This document shows positions 42,171 through 50,299 of a stretch of 64,000 bases of DNA, piece by piece. Under the pieces are notes generated by a model, which was not told the origin of the DNA, ran no database searches, and worked only from the letters and a program-made list of their open reading frames with translations. The translations under genes and the position numbers were made by a program. Numbering within the stretch: position 1 is the stretch's first letter; every line of letters begins with the position of its first letter. This DNA is from Flavobacterium branchiicola (GTDB lineage: Bacteria; Bacteroidota; Bacteroidia; Flavobacteriales; Flavobacteriaceae), in NCBI RefSeq assembly GCF_018383905.1, contig NZ_JAGYWA010000004.1, positions 62,001-126,000 on the forward strand. The letters run 5' to 3'.

Positions 42171-43505
42171 ATGGCAAGATTTGAATTAAAGCTTCCTAAA
42201 ATGGGAGAAAGTGTCGCTGAAGCAACTATTACAAACTGGTTGAAAGAGGTTGGAGACAAAATTGAAGCTGATGAAGCTGTGCTTGAAATTGCAACTGATA
42301 AAGTTGACAGCGAAGTGCCAAGTGAAGTGTCAGGAGTTTTGGTTGAACAATTATTTGGCAAAGATGATTTAGTTCAGGTAGGGCAGACTATTGCAATTAT
42401 CGAGACAGAAGGCGATGCACCTCAGGCAAGTCCGGCGGCAGAGGTTGTGGTTCCGGTTGAAGCTGTAGAAATTGAAAAAACAATTGAAACAGTAAAAGAT
42501 GTTGTAGCTGCGCCACAAGATTTCTCCGGATCTGAAAAATTCTTTTCTCCGCTAGTTAAAAATATTGCAAAAGAAGAAGGTGTTTCTGTTGCTGAACTTG
42601 AAAATATTCAGGGTTCAGGAAAAGACGGACGCGTAACAAAAGAAGATATTTTAAAATATATTGAAGATCGTAAATCTGGAATAGTACAAGCACCAAAAGT
42701 AGTTGAAGAAGCTCCAAAAGCTGTTGTACAACCACAGAAAGTTGCGGAACCAGTTGTTCAGAAAAGTCAGCAAGCAGTTCCTGTTTCAGTTAATGGAGGT
42801 GACGAAATTATAGAAATGGACAGAATGCGTAAACTGATTTCAGGATACATGGTAGCATCTGTTCAGACTTCAGCTCACGTTCAATCGTTTATTGAAGTTG
42901 ATGTAACAAATATTGTAAAATGGAGAGATAAAGTTAAAACCGCTTTTGAGAAAAGAGAAGGTGAAAAACTGACATTTACTCCAATTATGATGGAAGCTGT
43001 AGCAAAAGCGTTGAAAGATTTCCCAGGAATGAATATTTCTGTTGATGGTGATTATATCATTAAAAAGAAAAATATTAATTTAGGAATGGCAGCGGCTTTA
43101 CCAAACGGAAATTTAATTGTTCCTGTAATTAAAAATGCAGATCAGTTAAATCTTGTTGGAATGGCAAAAGCAGTTAACGATTTAGGAAATCGTGCAAAAG
43201 CAGGAAAATTAAAACCAGACGATACACAAGGCGGAACTTATACAGTTACAAATGTGGGAACTTTTGGTAGTGTTTTTGGAACGCCAATTATTAATCAGCC
43301 TCAAGTAGGAATTCTTGCACTTGGTGCAATTCGTAAAGTTCCGGCTGTTATTGAAACTCCTGAAGGAGATTTTATCGGAATTCGTCAAAAAATGTTCTTA
43401 TCGCACTCTTACGACCACAGAGTTGTAGATGGTGCATTAGGAGGAAGTTTTGTAAAAAGAGTAGCAGAATACCTGGAAGCTTTTGATGTAGACAGAGATT
43501 TCTAG
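42171..43505 (+). CDS. 2-oxo acid dehydrogenase complex E2 (dihydrolipoyl acyltransferase)
   Basis: The 444-residue core enzyme of a 2-oxo acid dehydrogenase complex. One lipoyl domain (residues 1-75; EIATDKVDSEVPS has the lipoylated Lys), an Ala/Pro/Val-rich linker, a peripheral subunit-binding domain (FFSPLVKNIAKEEGVSVAEL, about 122-160), a second linker, and the catalytic domain from about 205 with HSYDHRVVDGALGG (about 418-431) holding the active His and Asp. E1 and E3 genes are not in the window. Domain layout fits either branched-chain or 2-oxoglutarate-type complexes; I cannot decide which. A strong terminator follows. Confidence 0.93.
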   Translation: MARFELKLPKMGESVAEATITNWLKEVGDKIEADEAVLEIATDKVDSEVPSEVSGVLVEQLFGKDDLVQVGQTIAIIETEGDAPQASPAAEVVVPVEAVEIEKTIETVKDVVAAPQDFSGSEKFFSPLVKNIAKEEGVSVAELENIQGSGKDGRVTKEDILKYIEDRKSGIVQAPKVVEEAPKAVVQPQKVAEPVVQKSQQAVPVSVNGGDEIIEMDRMRKLISGYMVASVQTSAHVQSFIEVDVTNIVKWRDKVKTAFEKREGEKLTFTPIMMEAVAKALKDFPGMNISVDGDYIIKKKNINLGMAAALPNGNLIVPVIKNADQLNLVGMAKAVNDLGNRAKAGKLKPDDTQGGTYTVTNVGTFGSVFGTPIINQPQVGILALGAIRKVPAVIETPEGDFIGIRQKMFLSHSYDHRVVDGALGGSFVKRVAEYLEAFDVDRDF

Positions 43506-43523
43506 TTAAAACATAAATAAAGC

Positions 43524-43561
43524 AAAAACCCGAAAAACAATATCGTTTTTCGGGTTTTTTT
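43524..43561 (+). terminator. rho-independent terminator
   Basis: AAAAACCCGAAAAAC and a matching CGTTTTTCGGGTTTTT form a long stem with an AATAT loop and a T-run, about 20 bases after the E2 stop. Confidence 0.9.
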
Positions 43562-43682
43562 ATTTGTAAGAAAAGGTTAAGATGAATTTCTAATAGTCTT
43601 GTTTGAGCGTTAAAATCGAGAATTTAGCTAAATTTTGGTCAAAAAAAATACAAATAGGAGCGGGAAATTCGGCTTTAAAATT

Positions 43683-43690
43683 TACATTTG
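43683..43690 (+). promoter_or_regulatory. candidate -7 box (TACATTTG)
   Basis: TACATTTG matches TAnnTTTG and ends 19 bases before the ATG at 43710. Confidence 0.45.
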
Positions 43691-43709
43691 TAATCTTATA
43701 AAAATTAAA

Positions 43710-44480
43710 ATGGAATTAAAACTAAACAAACCAATTTGCTTTTTTGATCTTGAAACTACCGGAATTGATATTGGTAAAGATCGAATTGTAGAAATTTCGA
43801 TATTCAAAGTTTTTCCAAACGGAAATAAAGAAAGTAAAACCTGGTTGGTTAATCCAACAATTCCAATTCCTCCACAAACTACGGCTGTTCACGGAATCAC
43901 TGATGAAAAAGTAGCTAATGAGCCAACCTTTACAGAACTTGCGCCACAGGTGTATAATATGATTAAGGATAGTGATTTGGGTGGTTTTAATTCAGATCGA
44001 TTTGATATTCCGCTTTTGGCAGAAGAATTACTTCGTGCCGGAGTTGATTTTGACATGAAAAATAAAGTTTCTGTAGATGTTCAGACCATTTTTCACAAAA
44101 TGGAAGAGCGTACTTTAAGTGCAGCTTTAAAGTTCTATTGCGGAAAAAGTCTTGAAAATGCGCATTCAGCAGAAGCAGATACAATGGCAACTTATGAGAT
44201 TTTAAAAGCACAGCTGGATCGTTATCCTGAATTGGAAAATGATATGAAATCATTATCTGAATTCACAACCCGAAAAAAAATAGCTGATTTTGCAGGAATG
44301 ATTGCATTTGACAAGGATAATGAAGAAATCTTTACTTTCGGAAAACACAAAGGAGCAAAGGTTGACAAGGTTCTGGAAACTGAACCTGGTTATTTCAGCT
44401 GGATTCAAAACGCTGATTTTCCATTATACACGAAAAAAGTCCTGACAGCAATTAAATTAAGAAAATTAAATACTAAGTAA
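43710..44480 (+). CDS. DnaQ-like 3'-5' exonuclease
   Basis: A DEDDh exonuclease of 256 residues. CFFDLETTGIDIGKDRIVEIS (residues 10-30) holds the first acidic pair, GGFNSDRFDIPLLAEEL (about 90-106) the second, and NAHSAEADTMATYEIL (about 147-162) the catalytic His with the fourth Asp. The last 50 residues (IFTFGKHKGAKVDKVLETEPGYFSWI) form an extra C-terminal module seen in ExoX-like proteins. The ATG at 43710 sits behind a promoter-like TACATTTG box; a longer in-frame start 25 codons upstream crosses that box. It could proofread or trim DNA or RNA ends; the exact role is unknown. Confidence 0.9.
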   Translation: MELKLNKPICFFDLETTGIDIGKDRIVEISIFKVFPNGNKESKTWLVNPTIPIPPQTTAVHGITDEKVANEPTFTELAPQVYNMIKDSDLGGFNSDRFDIPLLAEELLRAGVDFDMKNKVSVDVQTIFHKMEERTLSAALKFYCGKSLENAHSAEADTMATYEILKAQLDRYPELENDMKSLSEFTTRKKIADFAGMIAFDKDNEEIFTFGKHKGAKVDKVLETEPGYFSWIQNADFPLYTKKVLTAIKLRKLNTK

Positions 44481-44482
44481 GG

Positions 44483-44565
44483 TGTTGAGATACTAAGATT
44501 CTGAGATGTTAAGTTTTTCTGGCGTAATTTTCTTAGAATCTTAGTAGCTTAGAATCTTAGAACCT
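44483..44565. repeat. palindromic array of 8-base CTAAGnnn words
   Basis: Left arm ACTAAGATT, CTGAGATG, TTAAG; right arm CTTAGAAT, CTTAGTAG, CTTAGAAT, CTTAGAAC with period 8. It fills the gap between the exonuclease and FAH-family genes. Same family as 5031-5112. Confidence 0.8.
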
Positions 44566-44574
44566 ATATAAAAA

Positions 44575-45186
44575 ATGAAAATTATTTGTGTCGGCAGGAA
44601 TTATGCCAATCATATAGAGGAATTAAAAAACGAGCGTCCAACAGAACCTGTGGTTTTTATGAAGCCGGATTCAGCGGTTTTGTTAAAACAGCATCCGTTT
44701 GTAATTCCTGAGTTTTCTGTAGATGTTCATCACGAAATTGAAATAATCGTAAAGATTAATAAAGTCGGAAAATATATTGAGCCAAAATTTGCTCATAAAT
44801 ATTATGATGAAATAAGTGTGGGAATCGATTTTACTGCGCGGGATTTGCAAAGTAAATTAAAAGAAAAAGGTCTTCCTTGGGAAAAAGCCAAAGCATTTGA
44901 CGGTTCGGCTGTGATTGGTGATTTTTTACCAAAAACAGATTTTGTTTCTGTAGAAAATCTTAATTTTGAATTAAAGAACAATTCAGAGACAGTTCAGAAA
45001 GGAAATTCAAGTATGATGCTTTGGAAAATCGATGAACTGATTTCTCATGTATCGCAATATTTTACATTAAAAATTGGCGATATTATTTTTACAGGAACAC
45101 CGGAAGGAGTTGCGGCTGTAAAACCAAATGACATTTTAGAAGGCTTTTTAGAAGATAAAAAATTATTCAGAATACAAGTAAAATAA
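44575..45186 (+). CDS. fumarylacetoacetate hydrolase family protein
   Basis: A 203-residue single-domain member of the FAH superfamily, related to FAHD1 (acylpyruvate hydrolase/oxaloacetate decarboxylase). Visible: IICVGRNYANHIEEL (residues 2-16), VFMKPDSAVL (27-36), HHEIEIIVKI (51-60, metal-binding Glu residues), GIDFTARDLQSKLKEKGLPWEKAKAFDGSAVIG (about 83-115) and IFTGTPEGVA (about 175). These match the metal-dependent active site. Its substrate in this organism is unknown. Its stop overlaps the start of the Hpt gene by one base (TAATG), a sign of translational coupling with a phosphorelay protein, which is unusual company. Confidence 0.93.
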   Translation: MKIICVGRNYANHIEELKNERPTEPVVFMKPDSAVLLKQHPFVIPEFSVDVHHEIEIIVKINKVGKYIEPKFAHKYYDEISVGIDFTARDLQSKLKEKGLPWEKAKAFDGSAVIGDFLPKTDFVSVENLNFELKNNSETVQKGNSSMMLWKIDELISHVSQYFTLKIGDIIFTGTPEGVAAVKPNDILEGFLEDKKLFRIQVK

Positions 45187-45530
45187 TGGCTTTAAAGTAC
45201 AACCTTTCGAAAGTATATGCACTTTCAGATAATGATCCTGAATTTGTAAACGAAATTTTAAATTTATTCGTTACTGAAGTTCCTGAAGATTTGAAACAAA
45301 TCAAAGAAGGAATAAAGAAAAAGGATCATAAATATGCCTATTCGTATGCGCACAAAATAAAACCAACATTAGATTTAATGGGGTTGAATGTCGCTTTTGA
45401 AGAAATTCTTCAGGTTGAAGCATGGACAAAAGCAGAAGGCAAGAAAAAGGATATTATCGAAACTTTTAAAAGTATTAAGATACAGGTAAAAGAGGCGATA
45501 AAAGAAATCAAAAAAGATTTTGATTTGTAA
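45186..45530 (+). CDS. Hpt domain-containing protein
   Basis: A 114-residue phosphotransfer protein, one four-helix Hpt domain and nothing else. YAYSYAHKIKPTLDLMGLNVA (about residues 54-74) contains the phospho-accepting His and the following Lys/Leu pattern; the rest is charged helix. Such proteins relay phosphate between a hybrid histidine kinase and a response regulator. No kinase or regulator gene is in the window, so the partners are encoded elsewhere. It is directly coupled to the FAH-family gene by a one-base overlap and followed by a terminator-like hairpin. Confidence 0.85.
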   Translation: MALKYNLSKVYALSDNDPEFVNEILNLFVTEVPEDLKQIKEGIKKKDHKYAYSYAHKIKPTLDLMGLNVAFEEILQVEAWTKAEGKKKDIIETFKSIKIQVKEAIKEIKKDFDL

Positions 45531-45542
45531 AACCCAAAACTG

Positions 45543-45592
45543 TTTGAATTCTTGTTGTGTTATTACAAAGCAGGAATTCAATCCGTTTTTTT
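45543..45592 (+). terminator. terminator-like hairpin
   Basis: TTGAATTCTTG and CAGGAATTCAA pair around a loop of about 20 bases, followed after ATCCG by a run of seven T. It lies 13 bases past the Hpt stop. The larger loop makes it weaker than the other terminators here. Confidence 0.5.
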
Positions 45593-45748
45593 AATCAAAA
45601 TAAATCTAATCTTCGTTCCGGAAGATTTAAAAACGAATTAGTTATTTACTGCAAAACTATTCAATTTCGGCATCTTGCTAAATCGGAAAAAACAAATAAC
45701 ACTTTCTAATAATGACTTACAATATTGTAAGTGAAAAAATACATTTGC

Positions 45749-47002
45749 ATGAAAGCAACTATCATAACTATTGGCGATGAAATTTTAATAGGTCAAATTG
45801 TAGATACAAATTCTGGCTTTATCGCTAAATCATTAGATCGAATTGGAGTTGAGGTTGTAGAAATGATCTCGATAAGTGATGATAAAAAACACATTTTAGA
45901 TACTTTTGCTCAATTACAAAATAAAGTTGATGTCGTAATTGTAACCGGAGGTTTAGGGCCAACAAAAGACGATGTAACCAAAAAAACGTTTTGCGAGTAT
46001 TTTGATGATGAGTTAGTCGTTAATCCCGAAGTTTTGGCTCATGTTACGCAATTGATAGAGGGTTTTTATAAAAGACCCATTTCCCAATTAAATAAAGATC
46101 AGGCTTTGGTGCCTTCAACTTGTACAGTATTGCATAATCAGGTTGGTACTGCGCCTGGAATGTGGATGAAAAAAGAGAATACCGTATTTGTTTCGCTTCC
46201 GGGAGTTCCGTACGAAATGAAATATTTGGTAGAAGAAGAAATAATTCCAAAAATAGTTCGCGAGTATAAACGCCCCTATATTATTCATAAAACCATTCTT
46301 ACCTATGGGCAGGGCGAGAGTTTAGTTGCAGAGCGTATAGAAGATTGGGAAAATAATTTGCCCGATTTTATTAAACTTGCTTATTTGCCAAATCCCGGAC
46401 GTGTACGTTTGCGCTTAACCGCCCGCGGAACAAATAAAGAAGAGTTGGAAAAAGCAATTGAAGATAATGTTGCGTCTTTAGACGCTATAATTCATGATAT
46501 AATAGTTGGTTACGACGAAAATGAAACGATCGAAACAGTAATTGGAAAATTGCTCACAAAGCAAAATAAAACGATTTCGACAGCCGAAAGTTGTACCGGA
46601 GGAAAAATTGCGTCACTGATATCGTCCGTACAAGGTTCTTCAAAGTATTTTAATGGTAGTATTGTTTCTTATGCGACCGAAGCTAAAGTCAATGTTTTGG
46701 GAGTTTCGCAGGATTTAATAGATCAGTATACAGTTGTAAGTGCGCAAGTTGCATCGGCTATGGCGCTAAGTGTTAAAAAACTGCTTAAAACTGACTATGC
46801 AATTGCGACGACTGGTAACGCAGGTCCTTCAAAAGGTGATTCAGATGCTGAAATTGGAACAGTTTTTATTGCTTTGGCTACTCCGGATGATATAATTGTT
46901 GAAGAATTTAACTTTGGCCAACCACGTGAAAAAGTGATAGATAGAGCAACTATTAAGAGTTTAGAAATATTACAGAAAGAAATTTTAAAAATTGTGCGAT
47001 AA
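45749..47002 (+). CDS. cinA: CinA family protein (competence/damage-inducible protein A)
   Basis: A 417-residue two-domain protein. The N-terminal MoCF/COG1058 domain ([21 protein letters not shown], then [16 protein letters not shown]) binds nucleotides in ADP-ribose pyrophosphatase-type members; the C-terminal domain (about 265-415; [17 protein letters not shown] and [11 protein letters not shown]) is the NMN deamidase PncC type. It acts in pyridine nucleotide salvage or damage response, as known from homologues. I start it at ATG 45749; an in-frame GTG six codons upstream precedes a family-atypical segment. A gap of 71 bases follows to the ribosomal protein operon. Confidence 0.95.
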   Translation: MKATIITIGDEILIGQIVDTNSGFIAKSLDRIGVEVVEMISISDDKKHILDTFAQLQNKVDVVIVTGGLGPTKDDVTKKTFCEYFDDELVVNPEVLAHVTQLIEGFYKRPISQLNKDQALVPSTCTVLHNQVGTAPGMWMKKENTVFVSLPGVPYEMKYLVEEEIIPKIVREYKRPYIIHKTILTYGQGESLVAERIEDWENNLPDFIKLAYLPNPGRVRLRLTARGTNKEELEKAIEDNVASLDAIIHDIIVGYDENETIETVIGKLLTKQNKTISTAESCTGGKIASLISSVQGSSKYFNGSIVSYATEAKVNVLGVSQDLIDQYTVVSAQVASAMALSVKKLLKTDYAIATTGNAGPSKGDSDAEIGTVFIALATPDDIIVEEFNFGQPREKVIDRATIKSLEILQKEILKIVR

Positions 47003-47073
47003 TTTTTTGCTACAATGGTTTATTTTTCTTTTCTTTGCACCCTGATTTTGAATAACGATAAAAGATAAGTATA

Positions 47074-47310
47074 ATGTCAAGAGTTTGTGACCTTACAGGT
47101 AAAAGAGCGATGGTAGGAAATAACGTTTCTCACGCTATGAACAAAACTAAGAGAAAGTTTTCTGTAAACTTAGTTAAAAAGCGTTTTTATCTTCCAGAAG
47201 AAGATAGATGGATTACTCTTAGAGTAGCAGCATCTACGATAAAAACAATTAATAAAAATGGAATCACTGCTGTTTTGAAAAAAGCACAGTCAGAAGGATT
47301 TATCAAATAA
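47074..47310 (+). CDS. rpmB: 50S ribosomal protein L28
   Basis: A 78-residue basic ribosomal protein. [29 protein letters not shown] is the L28 N-terminus (the CDLTGK motif and the NNVSHAxxKTKR loop). It starts the conserved rpmB-rpmG-DUF4295-ftsY block of Bacteroidota. No zinc-binding cysteine pairs are present, only one Cys, which is the non-zinc form. The gene is followed by rpmG after 27 bases. Confidence 0.98.
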   Translation: MSRVCDLTGKRAMVGNNVSHAMNKTKRKFSVNLVKKRFYLPEEDRWITLRVAASTIKTINKNGITAVLKKAQSEGFIK

Positions 47311-47337
47311 TCTTTTCCTAAATAAATATATAGCAAG

Positions 47338-47520
47338 ATGGCAAAGAAAGGTAATAGAATCCAAGTAATTTTAGAATGTACTGAGCACAAGACTTCTGGT
47401 GTAGCAGGAACTTCTAGATATATTACAACAAAGAACAAAAAAAATACTCCGGATAGATTAGAGATTAAAAAATTTAATCCAATCTTGAAACGTGTAACTG
47501 TTCATAAAGAAATTAAGTAA
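47338..47520 (+). CDS. rpmG: 50S ribosomal protein L33
   Basis: A 60-residue basic protein, [21 protein letters not shown], with one Cys in the CTEHK motif and the [22 protein letters not shown] segment typical of L33. The single Cys means the C- form without a zinc ribbon. It follows rpmB by 27 bases and precedes DUF4295 by 74 bases; that gap contains two small hairpins. Confidence 0.98.
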   Translation: MAKKGNRIQVILECTEHKTSGVAGTSRYITTKNKKNTPDRLEIKKFNPILKRVTVHKEIK

Positions 47521-47526
47521 TAATTA

Positions 47527-47560
47527 GAGATTTTTGTAAATCTCAAATGGTTTGGCCATT
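47527..47560 (+). promoter_or_regulatory. tandem hairpins between rpmG and the DUF4295 gene
   Basis: GAGATTT-TTGT-AAATCTC (47527-47544) and AATGG-TTTGG-CCATT (47546-47560) are two adjacent perfect stems, with no T-run, in the 74-base gap. They may tune mRNA stability or translation inside the operon (inference). Confidence 0.4.
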
Positions 47561-47594
47561 CGAGTTTTATAAAAAGTTCAATAACATTTGAATC

Positions 47595-47747
47595 ATGGCA
47601 AAGAAAACCGTAGCATCGTTACAAACATCTTCTAAGAGATTATCAAAAGCCATCAAAATGGTGAAATCTCCTAAAACTGGTGCATATACATTCGTAGAAT
47701 CTATTATGGCTCCTGAAGAAGTTGATGAATTCTTGAAAAAGAAATAA
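47595..47747 (+). CDS. DUF4295 small basic protein
   Basis: A 50-residue, lysine-rich protein (MAKKTVASLQTSSKRLSKAI at the N-terminus, EEVDEFLKKK at the end) matching the DUF4295 family that lies between rpmG and ftsY in Bacteroidota. It is probably ribosome-associated, since it is always seen with ribosomal protein genes and looks like a small ribosomal protein; this is inference. The ATG at 47595 is clear and the stop at 47747 is followed by a strong terminator. Confidence 0.92.
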   Translation: MAKKTVASLQTSSKRLSKAIKMVKSPKTGAYTFVESIMAPEEVDEFLKKK

Positions 47748-47765
47748 TTACAATTACATTATATA

Positions 47766-47798
47766 GAAAAGCTACTTTCATTCGGAAGTAGCTTTTTT
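47766..47798 (+). terminator. rho-independent terminator after DUF4295
   Basis: AAAGCTACTT-TCATTCGG-AAGTAGCTTT stem with T-run, 19 bases past the DUF4295 stop. It would separate rpmB-rpmG-DUF4295 from ftsY unless read through. Confidence 0.85.
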
Positions 47799-47856
47799 AT
47801 TACCTATATTTGTCTAAAATTTTAAAGAAGCATCACAATTCGCTTTTTTTAAATAT

Positions 47857-47929
47857 GGATTCCCGCTTTTCGCTGCAATCTTTTATTTTGAAAACCAAAA
47901 TAAAAGGATTTTCGCTGCAATCGGGGCTA
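47857..47929 (-). repeat. dispersed hairpin element, copy C (reverse orientation)
   Basis: Read on the minus strand it begins TAGCCCCGATTGCAGCG and ends AGCGGGAATCC. The centre is a perfect 11-bp stem (CTTTTATTTTG with CAAAATAAAAG), unlike the centres of copies A (6731-6806) and B (49441-49526). It lies between the DUF4295 terminator and ftsY. Confidence 0.85.
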
Positions 47930-48016
47930 GATTTAAAGCAGTTGGCCTTTTTTAAAGATTTGGATTTCTGACAATCTGAAGTTAGAAGTCTGATAATCAA
48001 ATAATACATAAAAAAA

Positions 48017-48970
48017 ATGAGTTTTTTTAAAAAATTATTCTCTACTGATAAAAAAGAGACTTTAGACAAAGGTCTTGAAAAATCAAAAACTACTTTTTTC
48101 TCAAAGTTAAGCAAAGCCGTTGCCGGAAAATCTAAAGTCGATGATGATGTTTTAGATAATCTGGAAGAAATTCTTGTAGCTTCAGATGTTGGAGTAAATA
48201 CAACATTAAAAGTAATTTCAAGAATAGAAAAGCGAGTTGCCGAAGATAAATATTTAGGAACTGAAGAATTGAACTTAATTCTTCGCGAAGAAATTGGAGC
48301 TTTATTGTCTGAAACAAATACAGGTGAAGCTACTGAATTTGAGATTCCGAAAGATAAAAAGCCTTACGTTTTAATGGTTGTTGGAGTAAACGGAGTTGGA
48401 AAAACAACAACAATTGGTAAATTGGCTTATCAATTTAAAAAAGCGGGTCACAATGTTGTTCTTGGAGCTGCAGATACTTTTCGCGCGGCAGCAATTGACC
48501 AATTACAAGTTTGGGCTGACAGAGTAGGTGTGCCGATTGTGAGACAAAATATGGGAAGTGATCCTGCTTCTGTAGCTTTTGATACTTTGCAATCTGCAGT
48601 TGCTCAAAATGCCGATGTTGTTATTATTGATACAGCAGGGCGTTTACATAATAAAATCAATTTAATGAACGAACTTACAAAAGTAAAACGTGTAATGCAG
48701 AAGGTTGTTGCCGATGCTCCTCACGATGTACTTTTGGTTTTGGATGGTTCAACTGGTCAGAATGCTTTTGAGCAGGCTAAACAATTTACTGCAGCAACAG
48801 AAGTAACTTCGCTTGCTGTAACTAAACTGGACGGAACTGCTAAAGGCGGAGTTGTTATTGGTATTTCGGATCAATTTCAAATTCCGGTAAAATATATTGG
48901 AGTTGGTGAAGGAATTGAAGATTTGCAAGTCTTCAATAAATATGAATTCGTTGATAGTTTTTTTAAATAA
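48017..48970 (+). CDS. ftsY: signal recognition particle receptor FtsY
   Basis: SRP-receptor GTPase that targets ribosome-nascent chain complexes to the Sec machinery. The 317-residue protein lacks the long acidic A-domain of E. coli FtsY. NG domain: helical N part (residues 20-100, VAGKSKVDDDVLDNLEEILV), G1 GVNGVGKTTTIGKLA (about 124-138), the DTFRAAAIDQL insertion-box element (about 155-165), G3 DTAGR and G4 TKLDGTAKGG. The amphipathic start (MSFFKKLFSTDKKETLDKG) is the expected lipid-binding helix. It is the last gene of the ribosomal protein block. Confidence 0.97.
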   Translation: MSFFKKLFSTDKKETLDKGLEKSKTTFFSKLSKAVAGKSKVDDDVLDNLEEILVASDVGVNTTLKVISRIEKRVAEDKYLGTEELNLILREEIGALLSETNTGEATEFEIPKDKKPYVLMVVGVNGVGKTTTIGKLAYQFKKAGHNVVLGAADTFRAAAIDQLQVWADRVGVPIVRQNMGSDPASVAFDTLQSAVAQNADVVIIDTAGRLHNKINLMNELTKVKRVMQKVVADAPHDVLLVLDGSTGQNAFEQAKQFTAATEVTSLAVTKLDGTAKGGVVIGISDQFQIPVKYIGVGEGIEDLQVFNKYEFVDSFFK

Positions 48971-48977
48971 TTTTATA

Positions 48978-49157
48978 ATGAGTTTGTCTTCTTTAAAAAA
49001 TATTTCTCCATTAGCATTCTATTTTGCAAGTGTGGTTTGTTTTGTTTTAGCCAATGTTTTACGAGATAATAGTCTTTCTTTTTACTATGTTTTATTAGTT
49101 CTTGGAATTGGTTTCTTTTTTGCAGGAATACTTAAAAGAATGAAAACGAAACGATAG
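48978..49157 (+). CDS. small two-helix membrane protein
   Basis: A 59-residue hydrophobic protein with two membrane helices (SPLAFYFASVVCFVLANVLR and FYYVLLVLGIGFFFAGILK) joined by a short loop and a basic tail KRMKTKR. The family is unknown. The ATG at 48978 lies eight bases after the ftsY stop and begins the first hydrophobic stretch; a longer in-frame start lies within ftsY. Its position right after ftsY suggests co-expression. Small size leaves some doubt that it is a gene, but the length, hydrophobicity and following terminator support it. Confidence 0.65.
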   Translation: MSLSSLKNISPLAFYFASVVCFVLANVLRDNSLSFYYVLLVLGIGFFFAGILKRMKTKR

Positions 49158-49187
49158 TTGATCTGAATAAATATAAAAAAAATTATA

Positions 49188-49236
49188 AAGCTTTTAAATG
49201 AAATGATTTAAACCATTTTATTTAAAAGCTTTTCTT
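49188..49236 (+). terminator. rho-independent terminator after ftsY
   Basis: AAGCTTTTAAATGAAATG and CATTTTATTTAAAAGCTTT form an 18-bp near-perfect stem followed by TTCTTTT, 30 bases past the two-helix protein stop. Confidence 0.8.
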
Positions 49237-49440
49237 TTATTGGTATAAAGCATTTGTTTTCTTTGGTAAAAAGAAACATCAAAATCAGATAAGATAAGTT
49301 TGGTAGTATCACTGGTATTTTCTATTCTGGTTACAATCATTTTCTTGCTTTTCTAATACAATTTGTAGTTTTTTATTTCTTTTGAAATTTATAAGTTTAA
49401 CTTTGTAGTTCGCTAAAATTTCTGTTGAAACCGGGAGCCC

Positions 49441-49526
49441 TAGCCCTGATGGGAGCGGCATCCTTTTATGGTCTCGTTTCTTTAACGAGATCATAAAAGA
49501 TACAGCGGACAGCAGGAATAGCTTCT
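49441..49526 (+). repeat. dispersed hairpin element, copy B
   Basis: Begins TAGCCCTGATGGGAGCGGC and ends AGCAGGAATAGCTTCT. The centre is a 16-bp stem (CTTTTATGGTCTCGTT with AACGAGATCATAAAAG, one G-T pair) around TCTTT, longer than in copies A and C. It lies in the gap between the ftsY unit and a lipoprotein gene. Confidence 0.85.
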
Positions 49527-49577
49527 TATTATTCAACTTTATTTAGAGAGAAGTTAATAGACTTTAATACATATATT

Positions 49578-50018
49578 ATGAAGAACACTTTTATGATTTT
49601 GGTTTTATCACTTTTGTTTGTGGGTTGCAAACAAGAAATAAAGCCCGCAGATATTGCAAAACTAAATGGTTATTGGGAGATTGAAAAAGTTGTTTTTGAT
49701 AAAGGGGAAGATAAGGCGTATGGAATGAATGAGAACTTTGATTTTTTTGAAATGAAAGGGACTAAAGGAACCAGAACAAAAGTAATGGCACAACTTGATG
49801 GTACTTTTTTGACAACAAATACTTTTGAGAATGTTTCGGTTCGATTTGCCGGAGAAAAGGCTTTTCTGGATTATAAAACGGATTATGCAAAGTGGAGTGA
49901 AGAGTTGATTTCGATTTCGGATAAAGAATTTGTGGTAAAAAATGACCAGAATAAAGAGTATCATTATAAAAAAACAGGACCAGTTAATATTTTAAACGAT
50001 GGCAAAGAGACTAAATAA
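49578..50018 (+). CDS. hypothetical lipoprotein, lipocalin-like
   Basis: A 146-residue lipoprotein: signal MKNTFMILVLSLLFVGC with lipidated Cys at residue 17, then NGYWEIEKVVFDKGEDKAYG and FEMKGTKGTRTKVMAQLDGTF, a small beta-barrel pattern of lipocalin-like domains. The family is not named. The gene's last 20 bases overlap the following DUF721 gene in another frame, so its C-terminus and the next start share sequence; both starts are clear ATG codons. No ligand can be inferred. Confidence 0.75.
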   Translation: MKNTFMILVLSLLFVGCKQEIKPADIAKLNGYWEIEKVVFDKGEDKAYGMNENFDFFEMKGTKGTRTKVMAQLDGTFLTTNTFENVSVRFAGEKAFLDYKTDYAKWSEELISISDKEFVVKNDQNKEYHYKKTGPVNILNDGKETK

Positions 50019-50295
50019 CCAAAGTACAATTGGCGCTGTTTTGCAGCAGATTATTCAGGTAAATAAACTGCAACCCGGAATGGATCAGATTGATGTAAAA
50101 GAAGCGTGGAGACAATTGATGGGGAACGGTGTGAATACTTATACCAAAAATGTAGTTTTGAAAGGAAGTACGCTTTATGTAGAACTCGGATCTTCGGTTC
50201 TTAGAGAAGAATTAACTCATGGTAAATCTAAAATTGTTAAAATGATTAATGAGGAACTAGGTCGTGAAGTGGTTACAGATGTGGTTTTACGATAG
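49999..50295 (+). CDS. DUF721 domain-containing protein
   Basis: A 98-residue protein of the DUF721 family, which includes the DciA helicase-loading factor. N-terminal helices (STIGAVLQQIIQVNKLQPGM) and the WRQLMGNGVNTYTKNVVLKGSTLYVEL and SVLREELTHGKSKIVKMINEELG segments match the KH-like DUF721 core. It may aid DNA replication initiation as DciA does, but this short form lacks the C-terminal tail of DciA, so the role is only suggested. Its start overlaps the upstream lipoprotein by 20 bases. It is convergent with ndk across a palindromic repeat and terminator. Confidence 0.85.
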   Translation: MAKRLNNQSTIGAVLQQIIQVNKLQPGMDQIDVKEAWRQLMGNGVNTYTKNVVLKGSTLYVELGSSVLREELTHGKSKIVKMINEELGREVVTDVVLR

Positions 50296-50299
50296 ACTT

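Noticed and set aside
45740..45747. TACATTTG box directly before the cinA ATG
   Set aside because: It fits the -7 consensus, but transcription would begin inside the start codon, while the cinA start is well supported by family; probably chance.
47074..47747. tRNA genes near the ribosomal protein block
   Set aside because: I looked for cloverleaf arms and T-loop sequences in the gaps here and elsewhere and found none.
49309..49536. 75-codon open frame on the minus strand
   Set aside because: It runs through hairpin element copy B and intergenic AT-rich sequence, with no signal or motif.
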